A DNA stretch of 30,571 nucleotides from a bacterium (GTDB taxonomy: Bacteria > Elusimicrobiota > Elusimicrobia > Elusimicrobiales > UBA9959), in NCBI GenBank assembly GCA_021812825.1, contig JAKAMO010000020.1, positions 1 to 30,571 on the forward strand, read 5' to 3'. Below, in pieces: positions 15,001-20,692 of the stretch. The position numbers and the translations under genes were made by a program. The notes beneath the pieces are model-generated. The model was not told the origin of the DNA, did not search any database, and worked only from the letters and a program-made list of their open reading frames with translations. Position 1 is the stretch's first letter. Each line of letters opens with the position of its first letter.

Positions 15001-18000
15001 TGGAGTCGTCAGCCGGGAGCGTGACGGAGGTCGCCGGCGGCGCCTTGTCCACGAAGACCACGCGCGAGGACACGTCCACGACGAACTGGTCCTGCAGGTT
15101 GCCGGCCACGTCGGTGGAGCGGGTCAGCAGCAGGTACTTGAGGCCGCCGGGAGAGGCGGAGTCCAGGCCGGCCGGGGCGTAGGCCCAGCTGGTGGCGTTC
15201 GGCGAGAGGAAGCCGTTCGCGCCGCCTACGTACAGCCAGTAGGGGTTGGACTGCAGCGCGTTGAAGCCCGTGCCGTCGTACCAGAGCTGCGGGCTGCCCC
15301 ACTGCTGTATGGCCACCTGCACGCTCTCGTTCCGGCCGTTGTCCGCCGCGGTGCCGGAAAGTTCCGCGATGATATTGACCCCTTGCAGGCCGTCCGGCAG
15401 GAGTATCCGGGCCGTAGGCGAGGCGGTGTCTATGGTGAACTGCTGGTAGGGCGTGGGGAAATATTTCTGCCGGCCGGCCTTGTCGGTGATCCTGACCTGG
15501 ACCTCGTAGGTCTTGCTGTTCTCGAAGGCCGGCAGGCCGGTGTTCAGGTGCCAGCCCTCGGAATTGGAGTCGAAGAACCCGTCGTCCGGCACGGCCGGCA
15601 GCCAGACCGCCCCCGAGGCGGTCCAACTGGAGCCTGTCCAGTAATAGGTGCCCGACATAGTGGAGATATCCACCTCCACGTTCACCACCTTGCCGACGCC
15701 TACGTCCGACGCCAGGCCGTAGATCGAAGGGACGCTGCGCTCGTACTGCGCGTTCGGTTCCGCGAGGGTGGTGGCCGGGTCGTCGCCGTCTATATAGAAA
15801 TATCTTTCCGGCAGCGGCGTCAGCTCCGGTATGCCGTCGATGTCGGAAGCGGCCCTGGACTTCACGCTGAAATACGCGGTGCCGGCTGGCCAGATGCCTG
15901 CGGTGGCCCTGCTCCAGTTCGGCGCCGCTATGCTGTCCACGCCGAAGTAGCCGCAGGTGGACTTCCCGATCACATAGGTGGAGTCGGTACAGCCGGCCAG
16001 ATAGGTGACCGTGGAGATCCAGCCGCCCGGGGTCCAGACCTGGTTGGGGGTGACGCTGAGATCGGTTATCATCACCTGCACGGTGTCCGCGGCCTGCAGC
16101 GTGCCGCTGATGACGGCCAGGTCCGTAGGCCGGTAGTACGGCACGCCGCTGGGCGGCACGGAGATGGTGGAGTCCGGCAGCGGCGTCACCTTGTTGATCT
16201 TGATGAGGGAGGACTGCGCGGGCGGCGTGGTGAAGCCGGCGTAGCCGGGCCAGGCGGTCTTGTTGTCCACCAGGTCCGTGGCCCTGGCGAAGACCAGGTA
16301 GCTCTGGCCGTTGACCAGCGCCGGCACGCTGGAGCCGGTCACGGTCCACGGCACGGGCGTGGCGGTGGAAGTGGAGGCCTCCACGTAAGCCAACTCGGGC
16401 GGCGGGTTGATGCCGTCGCCCAGGCTGAAAGTGCCCACGGTGGCCGGGTTCCACCATTTCTGCGCCGTAAGGCTGTAATAAGCCACCTGCACCCGCTTGA
16501 CACCGGTGTAGGTATCTGCGGCGGTGCCGGAAAGGGAGCTGAACACGTACACGTCGGCCGTTGCCGGCGACTGTATGAGGGTGGTGGGCGGGGTGCGGTC
16601 CGGACGGAAGGTGTTCTGGTTGCGCCCCTGGGAGAACACTGATTCCACGTTGGACTTGAGGATGTTGTCCTTGTCCAGCGCGCTGTCCGCCGCGCGCACC
16701 CTGACGCGGTAAGGCCTGCCGTCCACGGCGGCCGCAAAGAGGGTGGAGGTGTTATAAGTATAGGTACTGTCCGCCACCAGGGCCATGTCCTTCCAGGTGG
16801 CAGCGCCGCCGCAGGCGCCGCTGAAATCGGTGCCGTTCCAGCAGGTGAGCGTGACCTCGTCGCGCACCTCGGCCTGCATGCCGCTCACCAGGCCGCCGGA
16901 GGCGAGTCCCGTGAGCGGCAGGTCCACGGCCGAGCCGACTATCGCCGAGAGCTGGTAGCCGGCGTTATTGCTGTACCAGGAGTTGTCAGAAGGCGACAGA
17001 ATGGTGGAGGTGGGCGGCTGCACCTCGTACTTGAAGGTCTTCTTGAGCGTGGTCGAGGACTCGACGTTCCGGAAAGTGCCGTCGGGCAGGTCCACGTTGT
17101 CCTTCGACCAGGCGTAGACCTTGAACTCGTCCGCGGTAGGAACGCCCGTCCAGAAGCCGCCCATGCTCTGGTGGTTCCAGGAAGCGGCCGGCGACTGGCA
17201 GGAGTCGTTGCGGCTGGCCTGCCAGCCGTTGACCGTGCCGTTCCACCACAGGCCGTCGGACTGGCGCTGCACGCCTATGCAGGTCATGTTGAGGCCGGAC
17301 TGGCGGGTGGTGTCCGGCATGTCGTTGGCCGTGCCGGAGATGTTGGTGAGGGCGGTGTCGGAATAGGTGGCGCCGGTCAGCGGGTTGAGCACCGCGGTAG
17401 CCGGGGGCGTGGCGTCGTACTTGAACACCACCGTGGAATATACGGTGGAGTAGTTGCCGGCCTTGTCCAGCGCGCGGCCCACGTAGGTATACTGCTCTCC
17501 GGAGAGCCACGCTATATTGGAGGACTGCCACACATCGTAGGGGACCGTGGTGGTGGTCCCGCCCACGTTCCAGATGTCGTTCGTCTGGTCCAGCCACAGG
17601 GAGGAGGCCTTGTCCCACTTGGCCAGCGGCGGGTGGCTCAGCGTGTACTCGGTCTTCGACACCTTGGAGAAGCCGTCGTTGGCGGTGCCGAGCAGCCGGA
17701 CAAGGGAGTTCAGTCCGTAATTACCGCCGGAGACCGGGAAGGTTATCCCGAGGGTGGGGATCTCGCTGTCGTAGAGGAAGTAGCCGCTGGTGGCCGGGGA
17801 AAGGGCCGTGCCGGTGGAGTTATTGGCGGCGTCCGCGGCGTATACCGCCACGTCGTACCAGAAGCCGTTCTTCCAGTCGGTGGAGACGCCGATGCTGAAC
17901 GGGTAGGGGTCAGAGGCCGGTGCGTACTGCGCGTACTGATAGATGGGGCTTGGCGAAGCGCAGCCGCTGCCCCACTTGTCCGCGCCGCCCTGCTCGTAGA

Positions 18001-20677
18001 CGCAGTAGTAGACCCGGCGGGTGCCGATGACGTTGTCCACCACGTTGTCCAGCAGGCTGCCCTGCAGGAAGTCGAAGGAGTTGCGCCAGACGTTGGCCGG
18101 GTCGCCCTGGGAGACCGGCGCGTTGGGCATCAGCGCCTCCGGCACCGTGACGGTTATCGTCGGCGCGGTGACGTCGTAGTAGAAATCGCGGCTCAGGCCC
18201 ACGGTCTGGGGATTGAACTTGTCGGAGGCTCTGGCCTGGATGCGGTACTTCCTGCCGTCTATCCAGGCCGGCAGCTTGGAGTGCGCTACGTTGTCCGGGA
18301 CGGCCTTGACTATGAAGTTCAGCGACTTGTTGAGACATTCGTCGCCGCAGGAGTAATTGGTCAGCGTGCCCGGCGGAGAAGGCAGCTGGACCACGTAGTA
18401 CCAGGTGGCGGGGACCTGAAATCCCGTGGCGTCAAAGCCGGTCCAGTAGGTATCGTCGTTGCCAACCGCCTCGCCTATCGTGCCGTTGGGACCGGAGTTT
18501 ATCAGCTGCATCTGCACGCTCTGGAGGCCCACCCCCGCGTCGGCGGCCGTACCCTGTATGCTGAGCAGGGAACTGTTGCTGGAGTTGGGGACCGGCATAG
18601 TGAAGTTGACGCCGGGAGGCGACTTGTCTATCTTGAACGTCACCGCGCTGGAGGGGTTCCCGAAGCCCCTGTCGCTGGTCTTGCCGCGGCTCTCCAGCGT
18701 GTAGGTGGCCCCGTCGGCCTGCGCGGCGGCGTCGTTGGGCCAGCCGCCGTTGGACCAGGTGGTGATGCCGCTGGTGACCTGCAGCCACTGCTGGCCGGAA
18801 ATGGCGGGGTCCACGTAGTTCACGGAGTTCCACTGGTAGCCGTCGGAGCGGGTTATCCTCATTTCGGGGGCGATGTTGCTCTGGCCCGCCGCCGGCGACA
18901 GGCCGGAGACGCCGGTGATCTGCGCTATGCCGCTGGAATAAAGTATGGGCTCCACCGGGTAGGTGAGGTCGGAGGAAGGCACGGTCACGGTGGCCACTCC
19001 GGCCTTGAAGCCGTCGCGGCCGTCCCAGTTCGAGATGAAGGCGTCCATGGGCCCTCCGGCGACGGACTGGTCCACGGTGAAATGCGCCTGGATCTGCGTG
19101 GCGCTGTTGTAGGTCACGCTGGTGATGGCCACGCCGGCCACCGCCGAACCGTTGCGGGAGAACATGACGCCCGGGGCAGGATTGTTCAGGAAGCCTGTGC
19201 CGGTGAAGGTGATGTCGTAGGTGGGGTCCGTGGCGTAGTCCACCAGACCGGCGCCTATGCCCACGGTGGCCGGGGAAGCGGAGGTCACGCCGGGCGGGGC
19301 ATTGTTCGACGTGGGCAGCCTGTCGAATTCCACGACTCCGCCCGCGGTCCAGGCCACGGGCACGGGATAGGGCAGCTGTATGTAGGAAGGCGCCTGCGGG
19401 GAAGTGGCGCCGCCGGCGCTTTGCTGCCAGTCGCGCGTTATCGAGAATTCGCCGGCGGCGGTGGCCGTGGCCGGTCCTACGGCGTAATTGACCGAGCCGT
19501 ACGTGGAGAGATAGATGATGTAAACCTTATTATAGGAGGCGGCGTCGGCGGCGTCCTTGGCGGCGTATACTACCGAGGGCTGGCCGTAAGGGGTGGCGAA
19601 GGCGGCGCCGAGATTGTCTATGGCGAGGGGCCCGACGCCCCACGTGCCGGCCGCCGTGCGCCGCATGTAGACCAGCGAGCCGGTGTTATCGATAAAGGCC
19701 AGATGCACTACCGAGGCATTGGGCTCTGACGCCATGGACGGGGCATAATACGGGTCGTTGCCGCCGGTGCCGGGGGCAGTGCTCCATTCGCGGGCCTCGT
19801 AGGTGGTCCCGTTATACCGGTGTATCCTCAGCGAGCCGGGGCGGTCGCTCCGGTCCACCTGCGCCTCTATCACTTTCCAGGTGCCGCCGTCGTTCACCGG
19901 CACTATGGTGCCGAACTGCTTGTAGGGGCCGGCGCCCTCGCTGGTGCGGTCGTTCTGGTCCACCGATATCACCGTTCCGCCCACGAGGTTGAGCCCCACG
20001 TCCGGCTGGCCCAGCACGGAGGTCTGGGTACCGCCGCGGCGCTTGGCGTCGCAGACCCAGGCCACCGCGCCGGTGGTCATGTTGCCTATCAGCGCTATGC
20101 TCACGTTGCCGCCGGCGTAGCAGTCCGAAGGCGTCCTGCCGTCCACGTTGCCGGTTATCGGCCGGGTCTGCAGGCCGCCCCAGGTGATGCTGCCGTCCGC
20201 ATTGAGCGTGCCCTTCTTCAGGAAAATGTTATTGGCTGGGGGAGGATTAGTGGGATCGGTATCCGCGGACGGGTCGTTGGCCACCGCGTAGACCACGCTG
20301 TCGGTGGCCACGTAGTAGACGCTGCCGTACATCAGGTTCACGCTGCCGCCGGCCTCGATGGTGGAGATGGCCACCTCTTCCGCCGACCAGGTGGCGCCGT
20401 TGAAAGAGCGGCTGGCGAAGCCTTTGGCGTTCTCGTAGAACACCCAGGTACGCTTGTAGCCTTCGCTGTAGAAGACCTTCCTGGAGGCGGGCCAGTCCGT
20501 GCTGTCGGCGCCGCTTATGGGCTGCGGAGCGGCGTAGCCCGGCAGGCGGAACGCCGCAAGGGCGGGGAGGAGCAGGAGCAGGGCGGCGGCGGCGCGGCCC
20601 TTGAAGCGGGCGGCAAGGACGGAGGCGAGGCCTTTAAGGCCCGCCGAGTTCCTCCGTTCTCCCGCTATAGCCGGCAT
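1..20677 (-). CDS. Giant secreted tandem Ig-like repeat protein (3' end outside window)
   Basis: The frame starts at the ATG at 20677 and stays open to base 2: 6,892 codons with no stop, so the protein is at least this long. The last residues readable (ending ESTFGARR) still belong to a repeat unit. Residues 1-51 form a signal peptide with a long basic N-region and the hydrophobic core AALLLLLPALAAF. Residues 55-455 resemble a beta-propeller of BNR/sialidase style, with recurring short strands and W/Y residues. Residues 462-570 look like an IPT/TIG fold (ITFTGTGF). From about residue 574 onward there are roughly 48 Ig-like units sharing PPT..I..P, a SGTA-D turn, YYWNG/W positions and RAxDKAGN. 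The start lies 15 nt after the HEAT-protein stop with only a weak GGA behind it, suggesting translational coupling. A role as an adhesin or surface fibre is inferred; no catalytic domain was seen in the parts I read. Confidence 0.93.
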   Translation of the reverse strand, partial: MPAIAGERRNSAGLKGLASVLAARFKGRAAAALLLLLPALAAFRLPGYAAPQPISGADSTDWPASRKVFYSEGYKRTWVFYENAKGFASRSFNGATWSAEEVAISTIEAGGSVNLMYGSVYYVATDSVVYAVANDPSADTDPTNPPPANNIFLKKGTLNADGSITWGGLQTRPITGNVDGRTPSDCYAGGNVSIALIGNMTTGAVAWVCDAKRRGGTQTSVLGQPDVGLNLVGGTVISVDQNDRTSEGAGPYKQFGTIVPVNDGGTWKVIEAQVDRSDRPGSLRIHRYNGTTYEAREWSTAPGTGGNDPYYAPSMASEPNASVVHLAFIDNTGSLVYMRRTAAGTWGVGPLAIDNLGAAFATPYGQPSVVYAAKDAADAASYNKVYIIYLSTYGSVNYAVGPATATAAGEFSITRDWQQSAGGATSPQAPSYIQLPYPVPVAWTAGGVVEFDRLPTSNNAPPGVTSASPATVGIGAGLVDYATDPTYDITFTGTGFLNNPAPGVMFSRNGSAVAGVAITSVTYNSATQIQAHFTVDQSVAGGPMDAFISNWDGRDGFKAGVATVTVPSSDLTYPVEPILYSSGIAQITGVSGLSPAAGQSNIAPEMRITRSDGYQWNSVNYVDPAISGQQWLQVTSGITTWSNGGWPNDAAAQADGATYTLESRGKTSDRGFGNPSSAVTFKIDKSPPGVNFTMPVPNSSNSSLLSIQGTAADAGVGLQSVQMQLINSGPNGTIGEAVGNDDTYWTGFDATGFQVPATWYYVVQLPSPPGTLTNYSCGDECLNKSLNFIVKAVPDNVAHSKLPAWIDGRKYRIQARASDKFNPQTVGLSRDFYYDVTAPTITVTVPEALMPNAPVSQGDPANVWRNSFDFLQGSLLDNVVDNVIGTRRVYYCVYEQGGADKWGSGCASPSPIYQYAQYAPASDPYPFSIGVSTDWKNGFWYDVAVYAADAANNSTGTALSPATSGYFLYDSEIPTLGITFPVSGGNYGLNSLVRLLGTANDGFSKVSKTEYTLSHPPLAKWDKASSLWLDQTNDIWNVGGTTTTVPYDVWQSSNIAWLSGEQYTYVGRALDKAGNYSTVYSTVVFKYDATPPATAVLNPLTGATYSDTALTNISGTANDMPDTTRQSGLNMTCIGVQRQSDGLWWNGTVNGWQASRNDSCQSPAASWNHQSMGGFWTGVPTADEFKVYAWSKDNVDLPDGTFRNVESSTTLKKTFKYEVQPPTSTILSPSDNSWYSNNAGYQLSAIVGSAVDLPLTGLASGGLVSGMQAEVRDEVTLTCWNGTDFSGACGGAATWKDMALVADSTYTYNTSTLFAAAVDGRPYRVRVRAADSALDKDNILKSNVESVFSQGRNQNTFRPDRTPPTTLIQSPATADVYVFSSLSGTAADTYTGVKRVQVAYYSLTAQKWWNPATVGTFSLGDGINPPPELAYVEASTSTATPVPWTVTGSSVPALVNGQSYLVFARATDLVDNKTAWPGYAGFTTPPAQSSLIKINKVTPLPDSTISVPPSGVPYYRPTDLAVISGTLQAADTVQVMITDLSVTPNQVWTPGGWISTVTYLAGCTDSTYVIGKSTCGYFGVDSIAAPNWSRATAGIWPAGTAYFSVKSRAASDIDGIPELTPLPERYFYIDGDDPATTLAEPNAQYERSVPSIYGLASDVGVGKVVNVEVDISTMSGTYYWTGSSWTASGAVWLPAVPDDGFFDSNSEGWHLNTGLPAFENSKTYEVQVRITDKAGRQKYFPTPYQQFTIDTASPTARILLPDGLQGVNIIAELSGTAADNGRNESVQVAIQQWGSPQLWYDGTGFNALQSNPYWLYVGGANGFLSPNATSWAYAPAGLDSASPGGLKYLLLTRSTDVAGNLQDQFVVDVSSRVVFVDKAPPATSVTLPADDSNGLSGRYKSANIGKTATSSRFYGSASDSFYAANNAGVEKTLIRLSYLLSGDTWYWIGTSFSSGTAALSASWVNASGVGSWIYPNDITWPAGDREYALEARSMDATRPWDGIGQGNWETVLSQGQNLMKFVICDTPPDVAITTPTELSLTSDTNIYGTANGNLAGFNKAQVRISTGTGAAIKYWDGLASSWVAAPETWNDSIRMGPTSWYYTVPASMLVAKTTYTVSARALDYAGNYSVIYSTRDYLNQRPVTTVQEPYKTAYNTLTLLKGDAVDNTAVGAVAFSIFNYDQNKCYDPSLDPPWKTAGCLTDNDAPWISPQMTLWTTSATWTYGVQNSTWTSGAHYRVRARSMDGAGNWDIVYSTGAFQFDTEIPVSSVTYPANGSHLPLSAYPITITGTAFDGFSGVNNVTLYLRKSNGDYWTGVGWQASPAVSLPTVPPYTGWSRDIGSQVAAYIDGERYNIEAYANDAASNSEALAVKSTFVYDVSRPTNAVTYPYDNGYISQTGKAAGSSYDKPYGMVGDVKVRIKQLTGPKAGHYWRVLDSSWTVESAPEVWNSVVSYGTLSPAATWWQLNATPWQSGETYEFNSYSVDKAGNAELVYSTATSIKADFTAPTSTITLPAEGATYGSSPLPQVTGTASDVAPGVVDNVFLQFAYTPSGQGGAVAWTFDGQNWQNNATTWLPVSSVTLAAGNWTYTIPDIIWQWNNAWYSVRAYARDKAANTETMIWRKNFYYSAPYPDTWISVPSNNTFTKSKPQVISGGATKFAYSILSGVKVSVERLSDGYYWYGSSFSAPGAMPGPAAPRAYFNVSNITVLPDSSLYWEWTDSISTSAWTDNTSYYFLSKGVGPAGEEQAIDLNGNIVTYDLTLPAASISSPGPAIYRNVPQLSGNASDTAPGQVEKAEITIQDLSYSTTYWNPVTTAWQNGVVWATTTFNAGAWSVNTGLPAWADGAAYRITPKVTDRAANVQTGSAVDFLVDRTSPTAVLQNFIAVNSTVPAVSGQVRSSLDAVSGTAWDIAGPGGTAGKLDKVLLHLKRPAQDVEPLPSYWRWDSGNWDATRPEGDDIYWGTAAVHVPNVTVSSWTHSHMPPPGFFTQGYWYIVWSRAKDTSLTPGNTQQVYADGVSSFTIVWDAQPPVVALTGYEDTGGYGKVNPNGAWTLSGNASDTPAGMGAVTNIRLRIGRLEGNTTYYWTGGTWSATPSEVSPGAFISGNWVYTLPAVNQVSDEKYMIAVRGIDDAVPPNSGTFGADVEVVLDTTPPSVLITTPSASVLAQKAPFTIYGTANADLAGHQYTEIRISTGVGAAARYWSGSAWSASPDTWILTTKQGPTSWYYTVPGAILSDDTPYTASARARDYAGNYSTLYSTYVFTYDSVPPHVSLSFPLNGEAYSRIRLSTPAAGASDQNDQTDPYSKVNAVYLQITDLGNTTCFNGVSFGACPSWQPAAGLASWSYNNANLDLSGNRQYKFEAKAVDYAGNESVPAAATIKFDVKSPTSTITYPLTGYTTGFTRISGEAADVADTYRANLGTYTVKVALQLVGGNWWSANNLFDATDPVWFETAVDTSAYDTGKSTVTWTYNLPAALRTYLAAPANQNLQYRLVPWAYDLALNPEYGPGGGQPLAANIPAGTGRVITYDNEKPVSYITLPSLPSYNSLPDIAGTTGDNVAVAQTRITVFMTSLNKYYDPSLNPPWSTTGASENSAPWLPLQEVLYASSSSWTYNIQNSTWTSGATYRIRARGLDVAGNYDTIYTTATFLYDNQAPVSTVTVPADGSHLNYQAAQVLGTSYDPGSSGVSNISLYITRDSDGWYWNGVNGWALTPQPLGANPPWTGWDHAINPAMYAGNDGRRFTVQTSANDAATNQEGYGVKASFVYDITRPTAAIFYPYDNGYISQTGKIYGGSYDSPNGIVNDLRVRVKQLTGPNAGKYWSIAGSSWAVAALENSVQSYGVLSPAATWWQLNTAPWQSGETYEINAWAVDKAGNYQLVYATATNIKADFTPPVSTVTYPTHGAGVHAELNVITGSASDFAPGTLDKVRLSYYCVDSVCAGKYWNRATGAWDSATELFYDATIIGNTWQATGASTPTWYTELAGVQYQIFAKAVDQAANAVAKPAQALPDSPLIQFRLYPPPPVSDITTPPSGVPHYRSDNIPPIIGTAVYATTVAVRITDYGPDLKENEGNDDLAWNGSAWVSTTAFTGYAGVNTFPKPGWTITLPTWNGNRKYRAVSKATHEIYGYPETPGSGREFVLDASNPAAAITMPDKIYLHSLAALSGTVSDTAPGTVVSGYFRVRRQAAAEYWNWQASTFTALAGQYTDLPAVLSWNDVLKTGTLNYTTDYFTTHQVFEPDQTYVVELTAADKAGNSGAAAAAQFTIDIASPTAYLAVPSTNAVNGMRQVAGLAGTAVDNFANSDVYVAVRQLGSPPLWFDGSGFFDNGANPFWIALKANTSGYLSANATSWSYAPASFDNRFTDAPAGTPAMRYLFLAKAADVGGNVQEVLGVGVSSAVLIVDKAPPSSVFTLPADDLNGVSGRYRSGNVGKSGTGTRLFGTMQDSYYSADNAGVASGVIRLSYLLGAVTYYWDGASFVTTISSEAAWQPVSVSPAGAIWNWVYLPDVNWNMGEGEYKAEVKAMDDARLADHTGAGNWETAQTRGVNVRYFIIDDTPPGVLVTTPAAVAVNALPGIGGTANAAVAGFDRAEVKISTGSGVAERFWDGSAWTANSNDPNVWRQAATLGPTSWYYTVQPAMLRDDAAYTVVARALDYAGNYSSLYSTFTFTYDITGPLASIAYPADGVTYSGVLVSTPVTGGGTNNQTAAFTGPSTAAVAVSEVLADGSYVNCFDGSSFTPCSAPVWRPAQGVPTSWSFNSAALAFTSDKKYKYEARVQDYAGNYSGVVSVTTKFDLDKPTSTVLSPSAEFVNSIPSVSGQATDERYGPRVYEAALGTYTVKIAVRLVGGNWWSGSAFDQPEPIWSEVYVDTSPYSIGQATVAWTYNLPAPLQGAIATNKRQDYRFVTYAYDLALNKEFGPASGQPAGADIPAQAGRVVQFDNEVPVALATSPVNLSAQYSAPYIYGVVTDTGVIVGVKVLVKARGTYNAIWKGTYGGVIGDWDTSPVTKYDLWHDASYANGAWSIALPALSPVNNSKISVWARGYDKAGNWQAKPTNVQIDNNQNADASAAYYFTFDNTTPLTDVTAPAPFAIDTATGMIRGTAFDPNTGDEPSGVNVVKLRMGRSDGQYWNFFTSAWVAANDYYDIDTLVAGDWTKVVAPASQTDGYQYYINQYARDQALNNLTGLYTSTFTFLVDFSTPASKVTFPVHNSFIGAVPAVTGTADDSVENLKGYPEAGRIYESGISTYNVAVELAMQRLTDGLWWKNTAFTEPARWWNAAVFSGASSGTWSYALPGGAIADGTTYYAMSRVRDLLGHLEDQYTTNYFTGDVTPPTSMTLAPVGQVASVSQIWGTAYDVPPGELKTSDVVVVSLRQNTGTGAPRCYDNVTNTFAACPGGLYPNSRIWFATATLNVNPNPLQYSTWTWNTAGIPWINESQYDMIALAVDKGNNQKSKGTIEVVDVNFLLKTPQAVAYIDTPMGPDDRNYMAGDMLNIKGSGTNLRAADSVQIRLRRDIGQSVWWYEPSLSWVSVDTYTWVSGGSWVQSINGPAAFTVDNASYTVTVTPYNSAGEFGLNAERRMVIDNTKPVGYIQSPNAPNINAMPALSGTATDPGNITQPSLQKSFGGNVYVRIKDVENGYYWTGSSFSVNTADLETDYVPQVTVNWSTVTLVTPALQDGRRYKVLLMPKDKAGNVESNESGMASYQVLFDTSPPASYMATPRSYQVLRNITGIYGTADDPIGVYSPNGKSDLSRVEVQIYDVQADKRWQDGSGAFAISASTFNIVSGTDTWSYTHANLQSALLTGKEYVLQTRAVDKAGNVQAGFTGGVSSRTFIWDRTPPTSAIAQPLDLGQYKPGNLTGVNAFSGSAADTPLPFVGVLLSTPQIHLSYMEGNTTYYWTGSAFSSWTVTFDGAWQEVIGTDSWHYPFDGVTGGFGNWVSDRQYTLRVRAFDKAEPMDARGGNEQNPWTVHTFVVDGTPPVSRISTPTANSFIQNSLPLIAGTSYGGLSGLANPPSGLKVRITHVSGGDVYYWNGTAALGWSSGTVVDLPVDYVSSASTITWSYPPATYDPPTISTNNHVYTIYVAGLDKAGNQETYNSINVTSDFNYPTISISTPMSGGDAFYGPSRATGLLQGSYADVPAGLVPPVMAQISNLSESGAVKPKWDGAASWQVVASTRLVTVTAGGAWSYSPPSWPVNKRYRVELQAVDYAGNQVPNDTYEREFIYDINTPSSTIISPASAYQNASQAAAFSGAAADWVNYSSTEAMSGLAPQGVEVQIVDQSGNTFNGTGFAVGSFWRKAAFTPTSQVTDAIIGVNVVSAANWAYPPGGESWPPALTEGGVYTVRSRALDRSGNIENYQEKIFAYDASAPTTTITMPGNFSYTSMPAISGTAREDFSVLNPVNGVQVVIKRNTDNLYWNGAGWGAFSAANWRNATSIYVSSWTYVDAALVNEFNTLAGSLDFTAYVRGQDAAGNKNAPDTPAPTGGVSFKMDRFIPVSLTTAPARGNGAVAYRNAPISNISGTAVDSDPGFPAGLNNIYVRVRRYDSGGTPCGYDQTFGNWVVSVGSDWMAYDAGTADSWIKVLPTGGFRGANGGDCYTGVDKGDGFRFEVQSYARDNTQPVNGGPNTEIAYATATFVLDYTTPTASIAQPAHLSYRRTISQFDGSAADPVTGGGIPSGLSTIEYELTDTDAKPNRYWNFNSAAWQAGYVSSVTAVTANWTMTALPQNLPTGNNSWAVGRSSATFLLRAKISDKAGNYTGFGVNYSTFTLDLMEPDSKVSSPPTENGFYLVVSSITGTAVDFTSGISSVQVRIQQDVSQAPENNCSDTSKNGWYWNGSDWQGTEKWLGVNTYNSGDNSWTYNAAGVVFRASCYYIASSSGSDNVGNGESTFGARR
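6650..8990 (-). repeat. Multi-unit duplicated block, copy 1 (pairs with 14240-16560)
   Basis: About six consecutive units correspond in order to six units about 7.58 kb away. Anchors are 6713 with 14296, 6786 with 14370 and 7411 with 14980 (the shared string tgtagcggccgct). The offset drifts only from 7584 to 7569, as expected for a colinear duplication with small indels. The first units are also related to 10870-11500 (offset about 4212), so three related copies exist for part of this block. Divergence is higher than in the 8990/13145 pair. Confidence 0.7.
8990..10090 (-). repeat. Multi-unit duplicated block, copy 1 (pairs with 13145-14240)
   Basis: Three consecutive Ig-like units here match three consecutive units about 4.16 kb further along. 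Exact shared stretches include 9317-9352 with 13481-13516 (36 nt) and 9812-9838 with 13976-14002 (27 nt), both at offset 4164. Another is 9092-9120 with 13247-13275 (29 nt, offset 4155). Other units of the array do not share such long exact runs with these, so this is a recent segmental duplication rather than general repeat similarity. Confidence 0.85.
13145..14240 (-). repeat. Multi-unit duplicated block, copy 2 (pairs with 8990-10090)
   Basis: This is the partner of the block at 8990-10090. It is followed directly by units that correspond to 10870 onward in the first copy. The two units at about 10100-10860 therefore have no counterpart here, which implies a deletion in this copy or an insertion in the other. 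Confidence 0.82.
14240..16560 (-). repeat. Multi-unit duplicated block, copy 2 (pairs with 6650-8990)
   Basis: This is the second member of the 7.58 kb-offset pair. The colinear similarity can be followed through the unit whose motif lies near 15098 (partner 7530) and the turn near 16140 (partner near 8578, where 'acgccgctgggcgg' resembles 'acccccgaaggcgg'). Confidence 0.65.
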
Positions 20678-20692
20678 ATCGTTCCACGGGCC

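Larger units (their letters stand above)
1..18958 (-). repeat. Array of about 48 Ig-like repeat units inside the giant gene
   Basis: On the plus strand the antisense of the DKAGN/DYAGN motif (gttgccggccttgtcc and variants) recurs along the whole gene. Examples are 416, 2049, 2421, 3229, 3605, 5539, 6341, 6713, 7923, 9059, 9771, 10573, 10925, 12836, 13215, 14296, 15098 and 17455. The average spacing is about 387 bp, or about 128 residues. Each unit reads approximately F..D..PPT..I..P...Y..L..ISGTA.D....V..V.V......YW.G..W....W......W.Y....L..G..Y.V..RA.DKAGN. Units have diverged strongly in sequence, and some contain insertions (for example the region near 18300-18460). The layout matches bacterial Ig-like/FN3-like tandem arrays of secreted proteins; I cannot assign a specific Pfam family by eye. 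Confidence 0.88.

Noticed and set aside
7985..16642. Plus-strand open frame of 2,885 codons (with further long plus-strand frames at 728-3376, 17171-19729 and 19820-21310)
   Set aside because: They lie in exact antisense register with the giant minus-strand gene. Their translations are Arg/Gly/Val/His-rich with no domain logic, while the minus strand gives a signal peptide and clear Ig-like repeats. They are by-products of codon bias.
1..18958. CRISPR array or simple tandem DNA repeat
   Set aside because: The periodicity of about 387 bp is protein-coding, units are divergent, and there are no short identical repeats with unique spacers.
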